Source: Eucalyptus grandis (lineage: Eukaryota > Streptophyta > Magnoliopsida > Myrtales > Myrtaceae). Taken from it: DNA of 64,000 nt. The position numbers and the translations under genes were made by a program. Below, piece after piece: positions 9,955 through 21,532 of this stretch. The notes under the pieces were generated by a model. The model worked only from the letters and a program-made list of their open reading frames with translations, searched no databases and was not told the DNA's origin. The stretch covers positions 49,086,112 to 49,150,111 of the forward strand of contig NC_052613.1 in NCBI RefSeq assembly GCF_016545825.1, written 5' to 3'. Position 1 is the stretch's first letter; every line of letters starts with the position of its first letter.

Positions 9955-12271
9955 TCCCCCCGCAAATTGGGCAGCGGTGAATAACCAATGCCCAATTTGA
10001 GACGAAGAGAGGAGTGTGTTAGTTTAGATAGTGGCTTAGTAAAAATATTAGCAATTTGGTTATGGCTGGGAACATATCTAACACACAAGGATCCAGACGC
10101 AACTTTTTCTCGAACAAAGTGGAAATCAACCTCAATATGTTTTGTTCGAGCATGAAGTATAGGATTTCTTGTGAGAGATATGGCAGATTGATTGTCACAG
10201 AATAGTATGGTTGGTGAGTGAAGAGGAACTCCAATATCTCTGAGAACAAAAGTAATCCAAGTAAGATCAGCTGTTGCTAAGGCAAGGGCTCTATATTCAG
10301 CTTCAGTGGAGGAACGAGAAACAGTTGATTGTTTCTTAGCTGTCCATGAGATGAGATTAGAGCCGAGATAAGTACAGAAGCCTGTGGTAGAACGTCTAGT
10401 TTGAATACAACCAACCCAATCTGCATCAGAGAAGCCATATAAGTTGAGAGAGCTGTGAGAGTGAAGTGAGATACCGAGGTGAATTGTTCCTTTTACATAT
10501 CGAAGAACTCGTTTCAATTGAAGAAAGTCCCCAATAGTAGGTTGCTGTAGTTTCTGACATAGGACATTTGTTGCAAAGGCAAGATCAGGCCTGGTGATAG
10601 TGAGATATTGTAAGCCACCTACGAGACTTCGGTAGTTCATAGGATTTGGAAGAAGAACAACATCTCTCTCAAGTATGACTGGTTTAAGAGAAAGAGGTGT
10701 AGCAATAGGTTTGCAGTCAGTCATATTTGCACGAGACAGTAAGTCAAGGGCATACTTGGTTTCACACAAGAACAACTCAGTAGACGTTCGTGTGGCTTCA
10801 ATTCCAAGAAAATAATGAAGCTGGCCAAGGTCTTTCATATGGAATTGAACACTGAGTGAGTGAATAAGATTCTCAGTAGCAATTGTTCTAAGCTACCAGT
10901 TAGAATTATATCGTCAACATATAGAAGTAAAAGTATTGTCTCTTGTCCTTGATGAAGTATGAACAGAGAGGGGTCAGTTGAGCTGCAGAAAAAACCAACT
11001 TCAAGCAAGAAATTGCTAAATTTATCATACCAGGCACGCAGGGCTTGACGCAGTCCATAAAGTGATTTTTGAAGCAAACATACATATTGAGAGTACTGTG
11101 GATGAACAAAACTAGGGGGTTGCTCCATGTACACAGTTTCATTTAAGGTGCCATGTAAGAAGGCGTTCTTGACATCAAGTTGATGTATAGACCAGTGTTT
11201 TACCATTGCTACAGAGAGGATAAGTCTTACAGTTGCATGTTTTATCACAGGGCTAAAGGTTTCTGTGAAGTCGATTCCTTCTTCCTGATGAAATCCCTTG
11301 GCTACTAGACGAGCCTTCAATCGATCTAGACTTCCAGTAGAAGTAAGTTTAGCCTTGAACACCCATTTGCAGCCAATAACATTCATGTTATTAGTACGAG
11401 GAACCAATAACCAAGTTTGATTATGATGTAAGGCATTCATTTCTTCTTGCATTGCCTGATACCATCCTGGATCTGCTAGAGTAGATTTTATTGATTTTGG
11501 TTCTGGAGGAACTTGGTATTGAGCAAGACATGCATATCGAGGATTAACTTTGACTATACCAGATTTAGATCTGGTTTGCATGTGATGAGTAGGTTGTGTA
11601 CCTTGCACAGAATGGATAGACCGTGTTTGTATGTTAGAAACATTTTGATCGATAGCTGGTTCTGTTGCTGTCACTATTGTGGTTCCAGATATGTTTACTT
11701 GTGGAGAAATACTTTGAGTAGTAGATGGAACTTGATCATCAGGTAATGCAGTTGTAGAGATAGGATCTATATGTTCGTAAGAACTTGCTCGGTTGGAGGG
11801 TTCAACATACCTTGTTTGATGAGATGATGAAGTGTTGATAAGCTCGTACTTGGAGTTTGTAAGAATCTCTCTTCTTCGTCCGAGTTTATATAGATGTGTG
11901 TAAGTTGAAGAATATGTTGCTAGCTTCTTAGAGAAAGGAAAGAATGTCTCATCAAAGATTACATGTCGACTGATGTACACATGACCAGTGGTAGGCACCA
12001 TGCATCGATATCCTTTATGATGAGTACTGTATCCGAGAAAGACACAGGTAAGTGATCGTGGATCCATCTTGTGTTGTGCATAGGGTCGAAGACAGGGATA
12101 GCAGGCACACCCGAACACTCTGAGATGATCATATCTCGGTTTATGCTGATATAGCTTGGCAAAGGGAGATTGCATCTTTAACTTTGGAGTAGGAAGTATA
12201 TTGACAATATAATTTGCTGTCATAAAGGCATCAACCCAACATTTTAATGGGACTTTTGCATGATATAGCAT
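9795..12271 (-). pseudogene. copia integrase C-terminus, reverse transcriptase and RNase H (two frames)
   Basis: 12271-10835 encodes the integrase tail (HLRVFGCACYPCLRPYAQHK, CVFLGYSTHHKGYRC) and RT: WVFKAKL, KARLVAKGF, QLDVKNAFLHG, SLYGLRQALRAWYDK and the catalytic LLLYVDDIILTG. A frameshift near 10870 moves the rest to 10838-9795: MKDLGQLHYFLGIE, RNase H with FSDADWVG, STTGFCTYLG, STEAEYRALA and the end motif RTKHIEVDFHFVREKV. Without an earlier stop the frame runs into the 3' LTR. All RT and RNase H catalytic landmarks survive; only the frame is broken. Confidence 0.92.
9955..9961 (-). promoter_or_regulatory. Polypurine tract (plus-strand primer) of the copia element
   Basis: On the minus strand GGGGGGA abuts the 3' LTR start, the expected position for second-strand DNA priming. 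Confidence 0.85.
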
Positions 12272-12459
12272 AGCCAGACCAAGCTCAACTATATGTCAAT
12301 GTTTCCTTTCAGGTATTCCATTCTGTTCGGGTGTATATGGACAAGAAATAAGCTGTTGGATGCCACAAAGCTGTAGGTGAGCTTTAAACTTGTGACTGAC
12401 AAACTCTCCCCCACCATCACATTGAAACTTCTTGATTTTACAGTTGTGCTGATTTTCTA

Positions 12460-13361
12460 CTAACCTCGAAACATAAGAAAGATATCATAGAAGTCTGATT
12501 TTAGTTTCAATGGATACATCCAGCTGAACCGAGAGAAGCTATCAACAAAGATCACATAATATTTGAAATTCTGATAAGAGTTGACTGGAGAAGGTCCCCA
12601 TATATCGCAATAGACTTGTTCTAGAGGTTTATTAGCTATAGAACTCGACATAGGAAAAGGTAGAGCAGTATTCTTAGTAAGCTGACAACTTCTACATATA
12701 GATTGTGGTTCTGTATGACACTGGATTAACTTTTGATTCTTCAAATGCTTCAGGACATTCTGATTTGTATGAGCTAGCCGTTGATGCCACACGTTTTCTC
12801 CTGTAATCTTTTGTCTTTGCGTGAAGAATACCTCTGCAGCACAAGGATAAACTCTGTATAGTCCTTTCTCCTTCTTTCCTAGCATCTTGGTTATGTTGGT
12901 GATGCTGTCCTTTATGTACACCCTAGTTTTGTCAAAGACAAAAGAACAGGGATAATCATCGGTTAGTCTAGAGAATGAAAGAAGGTTTTTCTTAATTGCT
13001 GGAACAATTAACACATCTTTTAGAGGTAAGGTAGTAGTAGCAGTAGTTAGCATTGTATTCCCAATATATTTCACAGGTAAACATGAACCGTTGCCAATCA
13101 TAACTGTATCAGTATCAGCATTCTTAGAAAAGTTTTGGAGAATACTAGCATTTGCAGTAATGTGAGCAGTTGCTCCAGTATCAGGATACCACTCATTTCC
13201 ATTTGTTTACTCAATATGGAGTGCTGATAAAGCTGTTGGAATCTCTTCAGCTTGGTAAGAATTATCAAATCTATACCAACAATGCAATGCATTATGACCT
13301 GGTTTTCTGCAGATCTGACACTCCAGTCGAGTGTTTGTTGTTGTTTTCTCCATCTGAACAT
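12460..13361 (-). pseudogene. copia zinc knuckle, protease and integrase N-terminus (broken)
   Basis: The CCHC knuckle C-x2-C-x4-H-x4-C (CQICRKPGHNALHC) is encoded at about 13325-13280. A TAA at 13207-13209 interrupts just before the protease motif WYPDTGATAHIT (active-site DTG). Then follow the GAG-pre-integrase segment LPLKDVLIVPAIKKNLLS, the HHCC finger (WHQRLAHTNQ ... CRSCQLTKN) and the first two integrase acids in VYCDIWGP and FVDSFSRFSW. The frame shifts near 12470, after which QCDGGGEF and PYTPEQNG (third acidic residue) continue in another frame up to a TGA near 12288. Confidence 0.88.
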
Positions 13362-13443
13362 CTTTATGGAGAGTTAAATTTGAGGATGGATAGATCTTGG
13401 CTCCTGTATACCTCTGAGCTGAACCATTATATGGTATGAATCC

Positions 13444-14384
13444 CTAACCAGAACTCAAAGTAGAGGGGGTATTAACCTGGTTAAGATGTTGACTCCCCTG
13501 TTCGTAGCTCGAGTTATTAGTTCTGTAATTCATATTTCTTCCAGAATATCCAAAGTTTTTCGATTCATTCTTGAATGGCCTTCCTCTTCCAATACTTCTT
13601 CCTCCACGACTATATCCCCTTGAACTTCCAAGATTTGTTATTTTGCTGTACAAGGTTTCTATTAAACTCCTCTTTGTGTATAGCTTCAGTCTTCCTTTGA
13701 CCATAATAGGCTAGATTTGGACTGAACTGACTTGAGGAATAGTTTTGTAGCCTTGTTTCAAACCTCTCTAGATGAGAGATCACTTCATCATATTCTGGCT
13801 GAGGCTTTAAACAATAAATTGTTGTTTTAAAGCTCTCATACTCGGACCCTAAACCTTCAAGAATACCAAACAGTTTTGTTATTTCATCCACTGGTTTACC
13901 GATTGCATTTAATTGATCACATATTGTTTTGTATTCTCTCGAGATATGTTGATAAAGCTCTATCACGTTTCGACAAGCCTGCAATTTTCCTCTTAGTTCA
14001 AACTCCTTTGCCACAGATTTTTGAGTGAATCGATTAAGCAAGGCCTGCCGAGAGTTCATAGGCTGTATTTAAGCCAATTATTAGGCTAAGTATGTCTTCG
14101 GAAACAGCACCACTAATCCAAGAGGAAACAAGTTGATTTGTCTTAATCCAATCATTATAGTCAGGATTAGGAATATCAACTGTTTGATCACCTTCTTCGA
14201 CCTGTAGAGTTTTAGCAGGCGGTGGAGTTTCTCCATTCACGAACCCAAACAGATCTTGGCTTCTTAGAAACCTATGAAACTGAGCTTGCCATAGGAGGAA
14301 GTTATCCTCAGCTAATCTGATTGTAACAAAGTTCGAGATGTTGACATGAATGGGGAATGGATATCTCAAGCTTCTTGCTGCCAT
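13444..14384 (-). pseudogene. copia gag (broken)
   Basis: Starts at 14384. Blocks resembling copia gag include NFLLWQAQFHRFLRSQDLFG, PNPDYNDWIKTNQLVSSWI and AKEFELRGKL. The frame shifts by one base near 14045 (inside TAYEL...QALLNRF) and again near 13640, where the C-terminal Gly/Arg-rich SRGYSRGGRSIGRGRPF lies in another frame. A TAG at 13444-13446 stops it before the zinc knuckle. In an intact element gag forms the virus-like particle; this copy cannot. Confidence 0.85.
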
Positions 14385-14499
14385 TCTACTTTTCCAGATC
14401 TTTGATCACCACTTGTTTTGAATACAATCTCTACTGATTTTTGCAATATGATGCAGCAAATCGATTTCTGATGATAGAGATTTGAAGGAAGATGAAGAA

Positions 14500-14601
14500 T
14501 ATCAACTCACAGATCAATGAGGCTTTGATTCTTGACTCCAATCTGCTGTATATCAACTCACAGATCAATGAGGCTTTGATTCTTGACTCCAATCTGCTGT
14601 A
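14500..14601. repeat. 51-bp tandem duplication in the copia leader
   Basis: Two adjacent copies of a 51-bp unit starting tatcaactcacagatcaatg (14500-14550 and 14551-14601), apparently identical, between PBS and gag. Confidence 0.9.
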
Positions 14602-14649
14602 GATTCAGCCATTTTTATGCAGTATTGAGGGTGATTTCTTCAGGATGAA

Positions 14650-14662
14650 GGCTCTGATACCA
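14650..14662 (-). promoter_or_regulatory. Primer-binding site (initiator tRNA-Met) of the copia element
   Basis: The minus strand reads TGGTATCAGAGCC directly after the 5' LTR end, the usual copia PBS complementary to the 3' end of initiator tRNA-Met. Confidence 0.93.
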
Positions 14663-14698
14663 TGAAGAAATTCATGAACATAAGAGAAATGGAAGAAA

Positions 14699-14754
<56 letters not shown>

Positions 14755-15179
14755 ATGAATGTATTTCTTCTATTATTCAACTTCCTTGAATCTTTACAAT
14801 ATGAGAGATTCCCTTCTTATATCTGCTCTTGTTCTCTCAATGAATATGTTTTACAAATGAGCTGTTGAACAAATAGTCAACTCCCTAACTGCAAGGAACT
14901 AACCAAATACCGGTCACAAGAAGTGGAAACAGAGTAAATGGAAAAACAAAGTGTATGAGCAGAGTAACGGTTTAGCAGACTTCGCAGCCTTTCTTCATGC
15001 AATATCTCGATCCGTATTATCATCCTTCTTCTTTCTTCTCTTTATTTTTAACAGTAGATCTTCTTCTTTCTGTATACTTCTCGGCATCATTCATACAATC
15101 AGCTTCTTCCTCATTTATGCTCTTGGCTTCTGTTCTTGTTATTTGCTGTTGAATGAGCTGTTGTCTTTTGTTCTTAACA
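14663..15179 (-). repeat. 5' LTR of the copia element
   Basis: 517 bp, same ends as the 3' LTR. The (GA)n tract (about 14702-14750) is longer and explains most of the length difference. Promoter function is expected from this LTR, reading leftward. Confidence 0.93.
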
Positions 15180-15429
15180 GTATGTTGGGTGGTGATTATG
15201 GAAGTTAACTTGTGCTCTGAATTGTGATTAGAGTTCTTGTAAGAGTCGTTTTGATTGAATTTGGGATTTTAATATGTCTGGTCTTTTGTCATGCCTAGAA
15301 CAGAAACTAGAAACAGAGCTGCTGGCACATGAAGAAACCAGAACTACAGAGGAGAAATCACAGAATTTTGCTACTTGACTGATACAATTGGTACAAAGCT
15401 TTGACAAATCAACCAATCAATCCTTCTCA

Positions 15430-16940
15430 TCATTCCCATTTATTCCTCAGTTGACGAGTGTGATTGAAATCATAGGTGAGCACTAGACTCCCATCCATTC
15501 TCCTCAACACAAACCTCTCCACCAACACGTAACACCCAAACCTCTTCCATTCACCAACACCACCAAACTCCTCCACTCTGTTAACCTTCCCCTGTTTCTC
15601 ATCTCCATTAACCCAACCCACCCTTCTCTCTTCCCACTTCATCCTCTCAACAATGGCCAAGCTCAACCCAACTCTGTTCCCTCCTCTCATCACCAGCACT
15701 CCCGCACCACAGCACCCCATCGGCCACATTCGCGTCCACCACTTCCTTCCCGGCCACCGAGATGACCTCGTCTTGCACAACCACATCCACAGGCACCCTA
15801 TCACCCCTTTACCGTTGTTTTCACGAGTGTATATCCGTTCCCATCTTTGCTCGAGTGACATCCCATAGTACATGGACTTCTTTATTTGGTCTCCTACCAT
15901 TTCATCCTTGATAAACATGAATGGACAGTACCACTTTCCCACAACCACCTCATCGGATCTCTCTTGTGCAATCGGGAAGTCAAAGCTTGGAAGGAGTTCA
16001 CGCTGTGGACGATCGATCCCTGGTGCGTCATCCAAGTAGAAGCTCTTTGGGGTTTTCCAATAAATCTTCCAGCCCTTTCTCTCTAAGAATCTTGGAGGGT
16101 ACCCATCTTGCGCGACAGACCTGGCGTAGAACCGGCCCGAGTCAAACAGAGTTTCGTAGGGATAAATCCCGAATTGTTGATACGGGTCATAGGGATGAAG
16201 CGGCGCCGGATCTGCATCTCTAACTAAGTGGAAACATAAGAAGGAGGGCGTGTCCTCTTGCTTTGAATTTGCATACGCTTCCCTACAAAAGGCAATTCGC
16301 AACGCAAGTCAATGGAAATAACTTCACCATACACTGCACTTAAAATTGTACCTTCGTTTTCCTTTTTACAAGGTAATATTTTATCTTTGCTTCATTACAT
16401 CATGACATGATCCACAAAATAATAGATCAAAACTACGAAATGAAATGAAGAAGAGGACGACTTTTTCTTTCTCTTTCCAGTTGAAGTGAGGAAAGTTCTT
16501 TCTTTGAAGTCAGTGTTGGAACATTTCTATCATTATTATGCGGTCCATAACTAAACGTGAACAGCATGGACAGAGGAAATATTTTCAGGTAGTGAATTTG
16601 ATTCGTACCCTTTATGCCTCCCATGCGGATGAATTGCGTAATAACGGTTGGATGACAGAGGCTGATTCAGAACCGGAATCAAGACTACATCGTCCCTGTA
16701 AGTCGTCGAGCTTGAATGGTTGTGACCAGCTCCTCTGCTGGTCCTGTATTCGATAGTGAGGTGCTTGTCCTGAGGGAAGGGAAGTTCATAGATCCAGGTA
16801 TCTTCACACCGGCCAAAACAGCAAGTATTCACGGCTTCTTCGTCTAGGATCACCAAATAGCCTGAGTTCGGGCCCTCCGGAGGAGACGACAGGGCGTTCG
16901 GGAATTTCCTGAGCAGAGAGAGAGGCCTTGTGACGTACAT
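15430..16940 (-). CDS. DUF1262 family protein, copy C (compensated frameshift)
   Basis: Exon 1 16940-16609, exon 2 16282-15430, phase-2 intron as in A and B, 394 residues. It starts MYVTRPLSLLRKFPN, with SGYLVILDEEAVNTCCFG, DDVVLIPVLNQPLSSNRYY, then CFHLVRDADPAPLHPYD, GYPPRFLERKGW and GKWYCPFMFIKDE. Exon 2 is exactly as long as in copy B. Between about 15680 and 15812 the family frame (VDVVVQDEVISVAGKEVV, DGVLW) is offset by one base from the open frame, and two opposing indels restore it before GLSLAIVERMKW. The protein therefore has about 43 unrelated residues (a Trp/Arg-rich stretch) in its middle. It could be a tolerated variant or a gene starting to decay. It is closer to pseudogene D than to A/B. 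Function unknown. Confidence 0.8.
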
Positions 16941-17006
16941 CTTCTTCTCTTAACCCCAAGTAGTTATCAAATGTACAAATTATTACTTTAGTGCGCAGAT
17001 ACCCGG

Positions 17007-17014
17007 TATTTATA
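17007..17014 (-). promoter_or_regulatory. TATA box of DUF1262 copy C
   Basis: TATAAATA on the minus strand about 67 bp upstream of the copy C start codon. Confidence 0.55.
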
Positions 17015-17640
17015 TTGCAGAAGACGATTGAATTCTGAATTCAAATGCCGTAGACATCAAATACAAGCTAACCATATCCAGTGTTGACCCGTCAACCCTT
17101 TGACCATCTCTTTTCTGTTGTCGACAGACAATTCCCATGCGGAAACAGAGAGAAAGATGGCTCTTCTGAATCCACCTGACCTTGGAAAAGTCTTTCCACT
17201 CCTACCTGGAGAAGTAATCTTAAAATCTGCTTCCTCGTGTCCTCTGACTTTTCCTTTGATGTTCTTTATTTATCATTTGAGCAACAAGACAAACAAATGA
17301 GCGTACGCCTCAATCAAATTCCAGCACACGGATCAATCGTCGAATTGTATTAATTAGTCTATTCAAAACCTACCCTTGTTAGCATTCAGCCTCTACGTAC
17401 CAATAATTTAAAACAAATGTGATAGATTGCAAGCAAGCTAAGAAAAGAGGAATCCTTTTTTCTTTGGAGGGTAACAAAATGAGGTACCCTTTTGCCTGCA
17501 AAAATGATATATACAAATGAAATAGCAAGCTCAAAAAAACAATGTCAAATCGAGATTACGTTCATAAAATCTTAAAAAGCAAAGTCCTAGAAAATCCTAT
17601 AAAACTGTTCCCTGTGAAATCAGTCGATCCTAGTCCTTCC
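17015..17640. other. Intergenic DNA between copies D and C
   Basis: AT-rich, no credible ORF or repeat recognised. Confidence 0.5.
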
Positions 17641-17644
17641 CCAT

Positions 17645-19439
17645 GTAGTCCTCGGCTGATGAGGGTGGCTTGAAATCATAAGCAAACATCAGAGTCCAAT
17701 CCATCTTTCTCAACACAAAACCTCTCCACCAACACATGACACCCAAACCTCTTCCTTTAACCCACAAATACCGAACTCTTCCACCCTCTTCGCCTGCCAC
17801 TTCATCCTCTCAGTTATGGCCAAGCTCAACCCTCCTTTGTTTTCTCTTCCCAGATCACCAACACTCCGAAACCACATCACACCATCGACCATGTTAGCAT
17901 CGTCCATGGCTTCCTACCTGGCCACTGAAACGACCTTGTTTCACTTGGCAACTTCCGCAGCCACACTCTTCCCTTCCCTGCCAGTGTTCTTGCAAGCGTA
18001 AATCGGTTCCCGTCTTCACTCAAGTGCCATCCTGTGGTACAACGACCTACTCACCTGATCTCCTGATGGTCCATCCTTTTACCAACATGAACGGAGAGCA
18101 CCATTTCCTACGACCGCAGCCTCAGGTGCTCACGGCTTCTGTGGTTGGGAAGTTGAATTCTGGAAGGCACCCGCTCCCCAGACAGACAATGGCCACGCTT
18201 TTTCCAAGTAGAGTTTCCTAGGGGTTTCCATTTAACTGACTAGCCTTTTCTATTCAAGAATATGGGAGGACGCCCACATTGCTGGATAGATCGCGTGCTA
18301 AACCAAGCTTTGGCCGGAGCCAATGCTGTAAGGATAGATCATGAATTGTCGATACGGTTGTTGGGACGAAGCAGTAATGGATCTACATGTGCGGTATAGG
18401 AATCATAAGGAGGCCACATCCTCTTTCCTCGAATTGGCATGCGCTTCCCACGGAAAAGAGATTCCAAAATGCAAGTAAACTGGATTAGAATGTATACCAG
18501 GCTACCAGCGATCTTTATGTTCCTTCCAGTAAGACTCTGGTAGTTTTCCCTCTTATTATTTTTTATGTCAAATGGCTGAATTTCCGTCAGCCCCATTCAC
18601 TCGACTTTCAAAATTAGAATAATATATGCATTCTAATTACAACTTTCAAACGCCATTAATAATGACTTTTCACGGAACCATTTGATATACACAGTTCAAC
18701 ACTCTTACATCACACACGTTATTTGTGTCTTAGATATAATCTCTGAACCATAAAACCTTTGAAACCTAAACTCTGAAGCCCTAACAATTCATTCAAAACA
18801 ATGCACAAGAAGAGTACTCAGTATCTCCCATTTTGTCCAAATTTCAAAGAAGATTGTTGTGTACCGATAAAGTTGACTAGGCATTCATTATTCAGAACAG
18901 AGGCCATAAGTTTCTAAACAACCATACGATAATCCAAAATCAGGCATCCTAATTTACAGACAAAATGAAGATGTCGAGTTTTAATCTTTAAGCAAGTTAA
19001 AGTGAGGAAATTACTTTCCACACAAGCAGGTGCCTATCATGTACAGATCATATGAACTGACCAAATTAATGGCTAAATAGAAACAATTGCAATGCAATAA
19101 CATATACTTTTCTTTTTTTTTCCTGCACAGGGATTTGATACGCCGTGCCCCATATGCGCAGCTCAATGGCATGTAACAAACGGCTGATTCAGAACCGGAA
19201 TCAAGACGACATCATCCCTGTAAAGCTGCATGTTCCTGTCACCAGTGATATATTGGATGGTTAGCTTCTTGTTCCGAGGGAGGGTAAGTTGGCTAACAAA
19301 CTGAGAAACCACCCTAAACAGCAATTCTCCGCAGCAGCAGCACTGTGGACTTCTTAAATCACCAAGTTCGGTCCTCTGCAGGTAGCGACACAGCATCCAC
19401 AATACTTCCTTGCATTGAGATAGGCCTGGTCACAATCAT
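17645..19439 (-). pseudogene. DUF1262 family, copy D (pseudogene)
   Basis: Exon 1 remnant 19439-about 19150: ATG ATT GTG ACC preserves M-x-V-T-R-P, the middle has stops and a frameshift, and 19402-19163 then keeps LPRNKKLTIQY and YRDDVVLIPVLNQP in another frame. Exon 2 remnant about 18447-17650: the GAAGCGCATGCC start is preserved, but the acceptor TGTAG of the other copies reads CGTGG, so the AG is lost. Several stops and shifts follow; the piece 17907-17710 still reads DGVMWFRS and LSLAITERMKW. The remnants are closest to copy C. Not expected to be translated. Confidence 0.85.
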
Positions 19440-21532
19440 CTATTAGTCGTTGTTCCCCTTAACTCTGATGTACTCAATTACTTGCTAAGGTTCTCTCTTG
19501 TGTGCATGAGGCGGCACCAGAAGATTGCTGAAATTATCATCAGACCAGATTTACACTATTTCAAAGATCCTAGGATTTTAAATGAGGGAGATGACATTCC
19601 ACAACTATAAAATGTTATCGCAAACAACCATCTCAATTTTCACATCTTGAATACAATGTATAGACCAATTTCCTCTCAATAAATTGTTTACAATCTCGAT
19701 GAAGCTTGAAAATTAGATAGGCCAAAATATCCGTAACTGATTTGAGTGAATAATCAGAGATATCACAGACCTACACTTTTCATTTCCAGTGTCCTAAAAT
19801 CTGGCCACAACTTTCTTCCATTTCCTTCAAACTCTTTCCTTTTCCTGATAGAATTTTGTCTTTAATTCTTTTAGTTTGTTGATTTTGCAGTTCTTTTCTA
19901 CTTGCTACCATGTATACTAATGCATTTAATAACTTGGGTATTATCCAATATAAACCTCCGCGGCAAAGTAATTTTAAATATTCTTTATGATGATACCAAC
20001 AATCTGTAGCTAATGATGTGGCCAAATTATGATTACTCATGAAGAAAGTATTTACTGGTACATATGTCATATTTTATATCTAACTGAGTTTAAAGTTGAA
20101 AAAATGGACAAATTAGAGAAAGCATCTAAGGGGAAAAAGTTGTGCTAGAGAAGTCCAATTGAGCCACTTCAAATGTGCTCTTAATCAATTTGGTTTATGT
20201 CGAATGTAACATTTAAATGTATTCCTTAATGATGTAATTCTCACTTAAATGGATCTGTAAATTCATAAAATTTTCTTTTATAAATAAATTAATAAATTAA
20301 ATTAATGAAAAGATTTCCCTACAAAACCTAAACAAGAGTAGAACAAACTAAAGACAAATATTCTAGGTGTTTGCCCTGTGTATTTACCCCAAAAAAAAAG
20401 AGGACATTTGTGGGGCATATTTGATAACTCCAATAAGTGCTGTAAATTCATACATTCAGCACTTGATAAAATTAAGCACATTTGACAAATATAATCAGTT
20501 TCAACCTAAATAGTTCAATTAAGTAAAAAAAATATCGTTTACTTCACCAAGTAAGGATGGGCTACTTAATTCATTTAATAAAACAGATATATAAACAGCA
20601 ATTCAAATCTTGCCGATTACATTGCTAAAAGCCTAAAGCCTACCATCAATAATCATCTTTTCTCATTCGGTAAGATGTTAATGTTTAATACTCAATATTC
20701 ATTCTTAAATAGCATTATACTTTCATCTTCAACAATAAAGAATTTTAACACTTAAAATTCAGTACTTAGTTTTCAGCTTTATTAAACAGGCCCTTTATCA
20801 ATGAACTATTATTAATTCACATTACAGTTTGATTCAACACATCTTAATTTAAATGAATATAGAAATGCATTAAATCTATTATTTCAAAAACATCGAGAAG
20901 GACAAAGCTCATAAAGTTTAAGTTCTGTGACACGACTTCTCTTTTTCATTGACAATCCAAATAATCGAGTCTAAACTCAAAAGTTTATTTAAAAAACTTC
21001 AAATATATTTTAAAATGATATGCCCCATTTATTAATAAGTTTCAATAGTAAATTCAATTAAAATACATTTAATCTTAAATAATATGCCCATTATAAGTAT
21101 CTGTAAATGGGGCCATACCTTTGTTATATAGCTCCACAGTCCCGGGAGACAAGGGAATAGGGTGGTGGCCGAGATTCTTGTTGCAACAATCTTCAGTTGT
21201 CTATGCAAGTAGTTGGAGTGTGATCAGGGTCATGGATCGGAGCTAAGTTGGGTACACATGACCAGTCAACAAGTACTTAGACAGGGAGCATTCTGGCATG
21301 GGCGAGCCAAAGCATTTGGGACCCATCATGTTACCATCATTGACCCATCGTCCTTTGGAAGCTGGTATCTGCTCTGTGAGAGAGCTAGCTGCAGATAAAT
21401 CTTTACACAGATGAAGCAATTAGCAATGCTCCACATGCCATCGAGCAAAGTAAGAGTCTTATGAGGGAAGTAATACATAATTCTCTTAAAAGAAAAAAAG
21501 TGAAATAAGAATTTGTACCTTACAAGTAGGAT
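19440..21532. other. Intergenic DNA, mostly featureless
   Basis: AT-rich. A 96-codon open frame at 20070-19780 (minus) has no family I recognise and no clear coding signal. A MITE-like repeat lies at 20413-20795 and the PPR 3' flank near 21400-21530. Confidence 0.5.
20413..20795. repeat. MITE-like repeat
   Basis: Left end GGGCATATTTGATAAC and right end (inward) GGGCCTGTTTAATAAAG are imperfect inverted repeats. The interior repeats 'ttcagcactt/ttcagtactta' words. Target duplication not clear. Confidence 0.45.

Larger units (their letters stand above)
9456..15179 (-). mobile_element. Ty1/copia LTR retrotransposon, structurally complete, coding region broken
   Basis: 5.7 kb, minus strand, flanked by a perfect 5-bp target duplication GTATG (9451-9455, 15180-15184). 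The two LTRs begin TG and end CA on the plus strand. The primer-binding site complementary to initiator tRNA-Met and a polypurine tract lie at the inner LTR borders. Domain order read on the minus strand is gag, zinc knuckle, protease, integrase, RT, RNase H, which is the copia order. The reading frame is broken at least seven times (frameshifts near 14045, 13640, 12470, 10870; stops near 13445, 13208, 12288), so it cannot make its own proteins. LTR divergence by eye is about 6 substitutions and two single-base indels in roughly 500 bp plus a microsatellite length change, which suggests a fairly young insertion. Confidence 0.95.

Noticed and set aside
19780..20070. 96-codon minus-strand ORF
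   Set aside because: No recognisable domain, no splice partners, AT-rich codon use like surrounding intergenic DNA.
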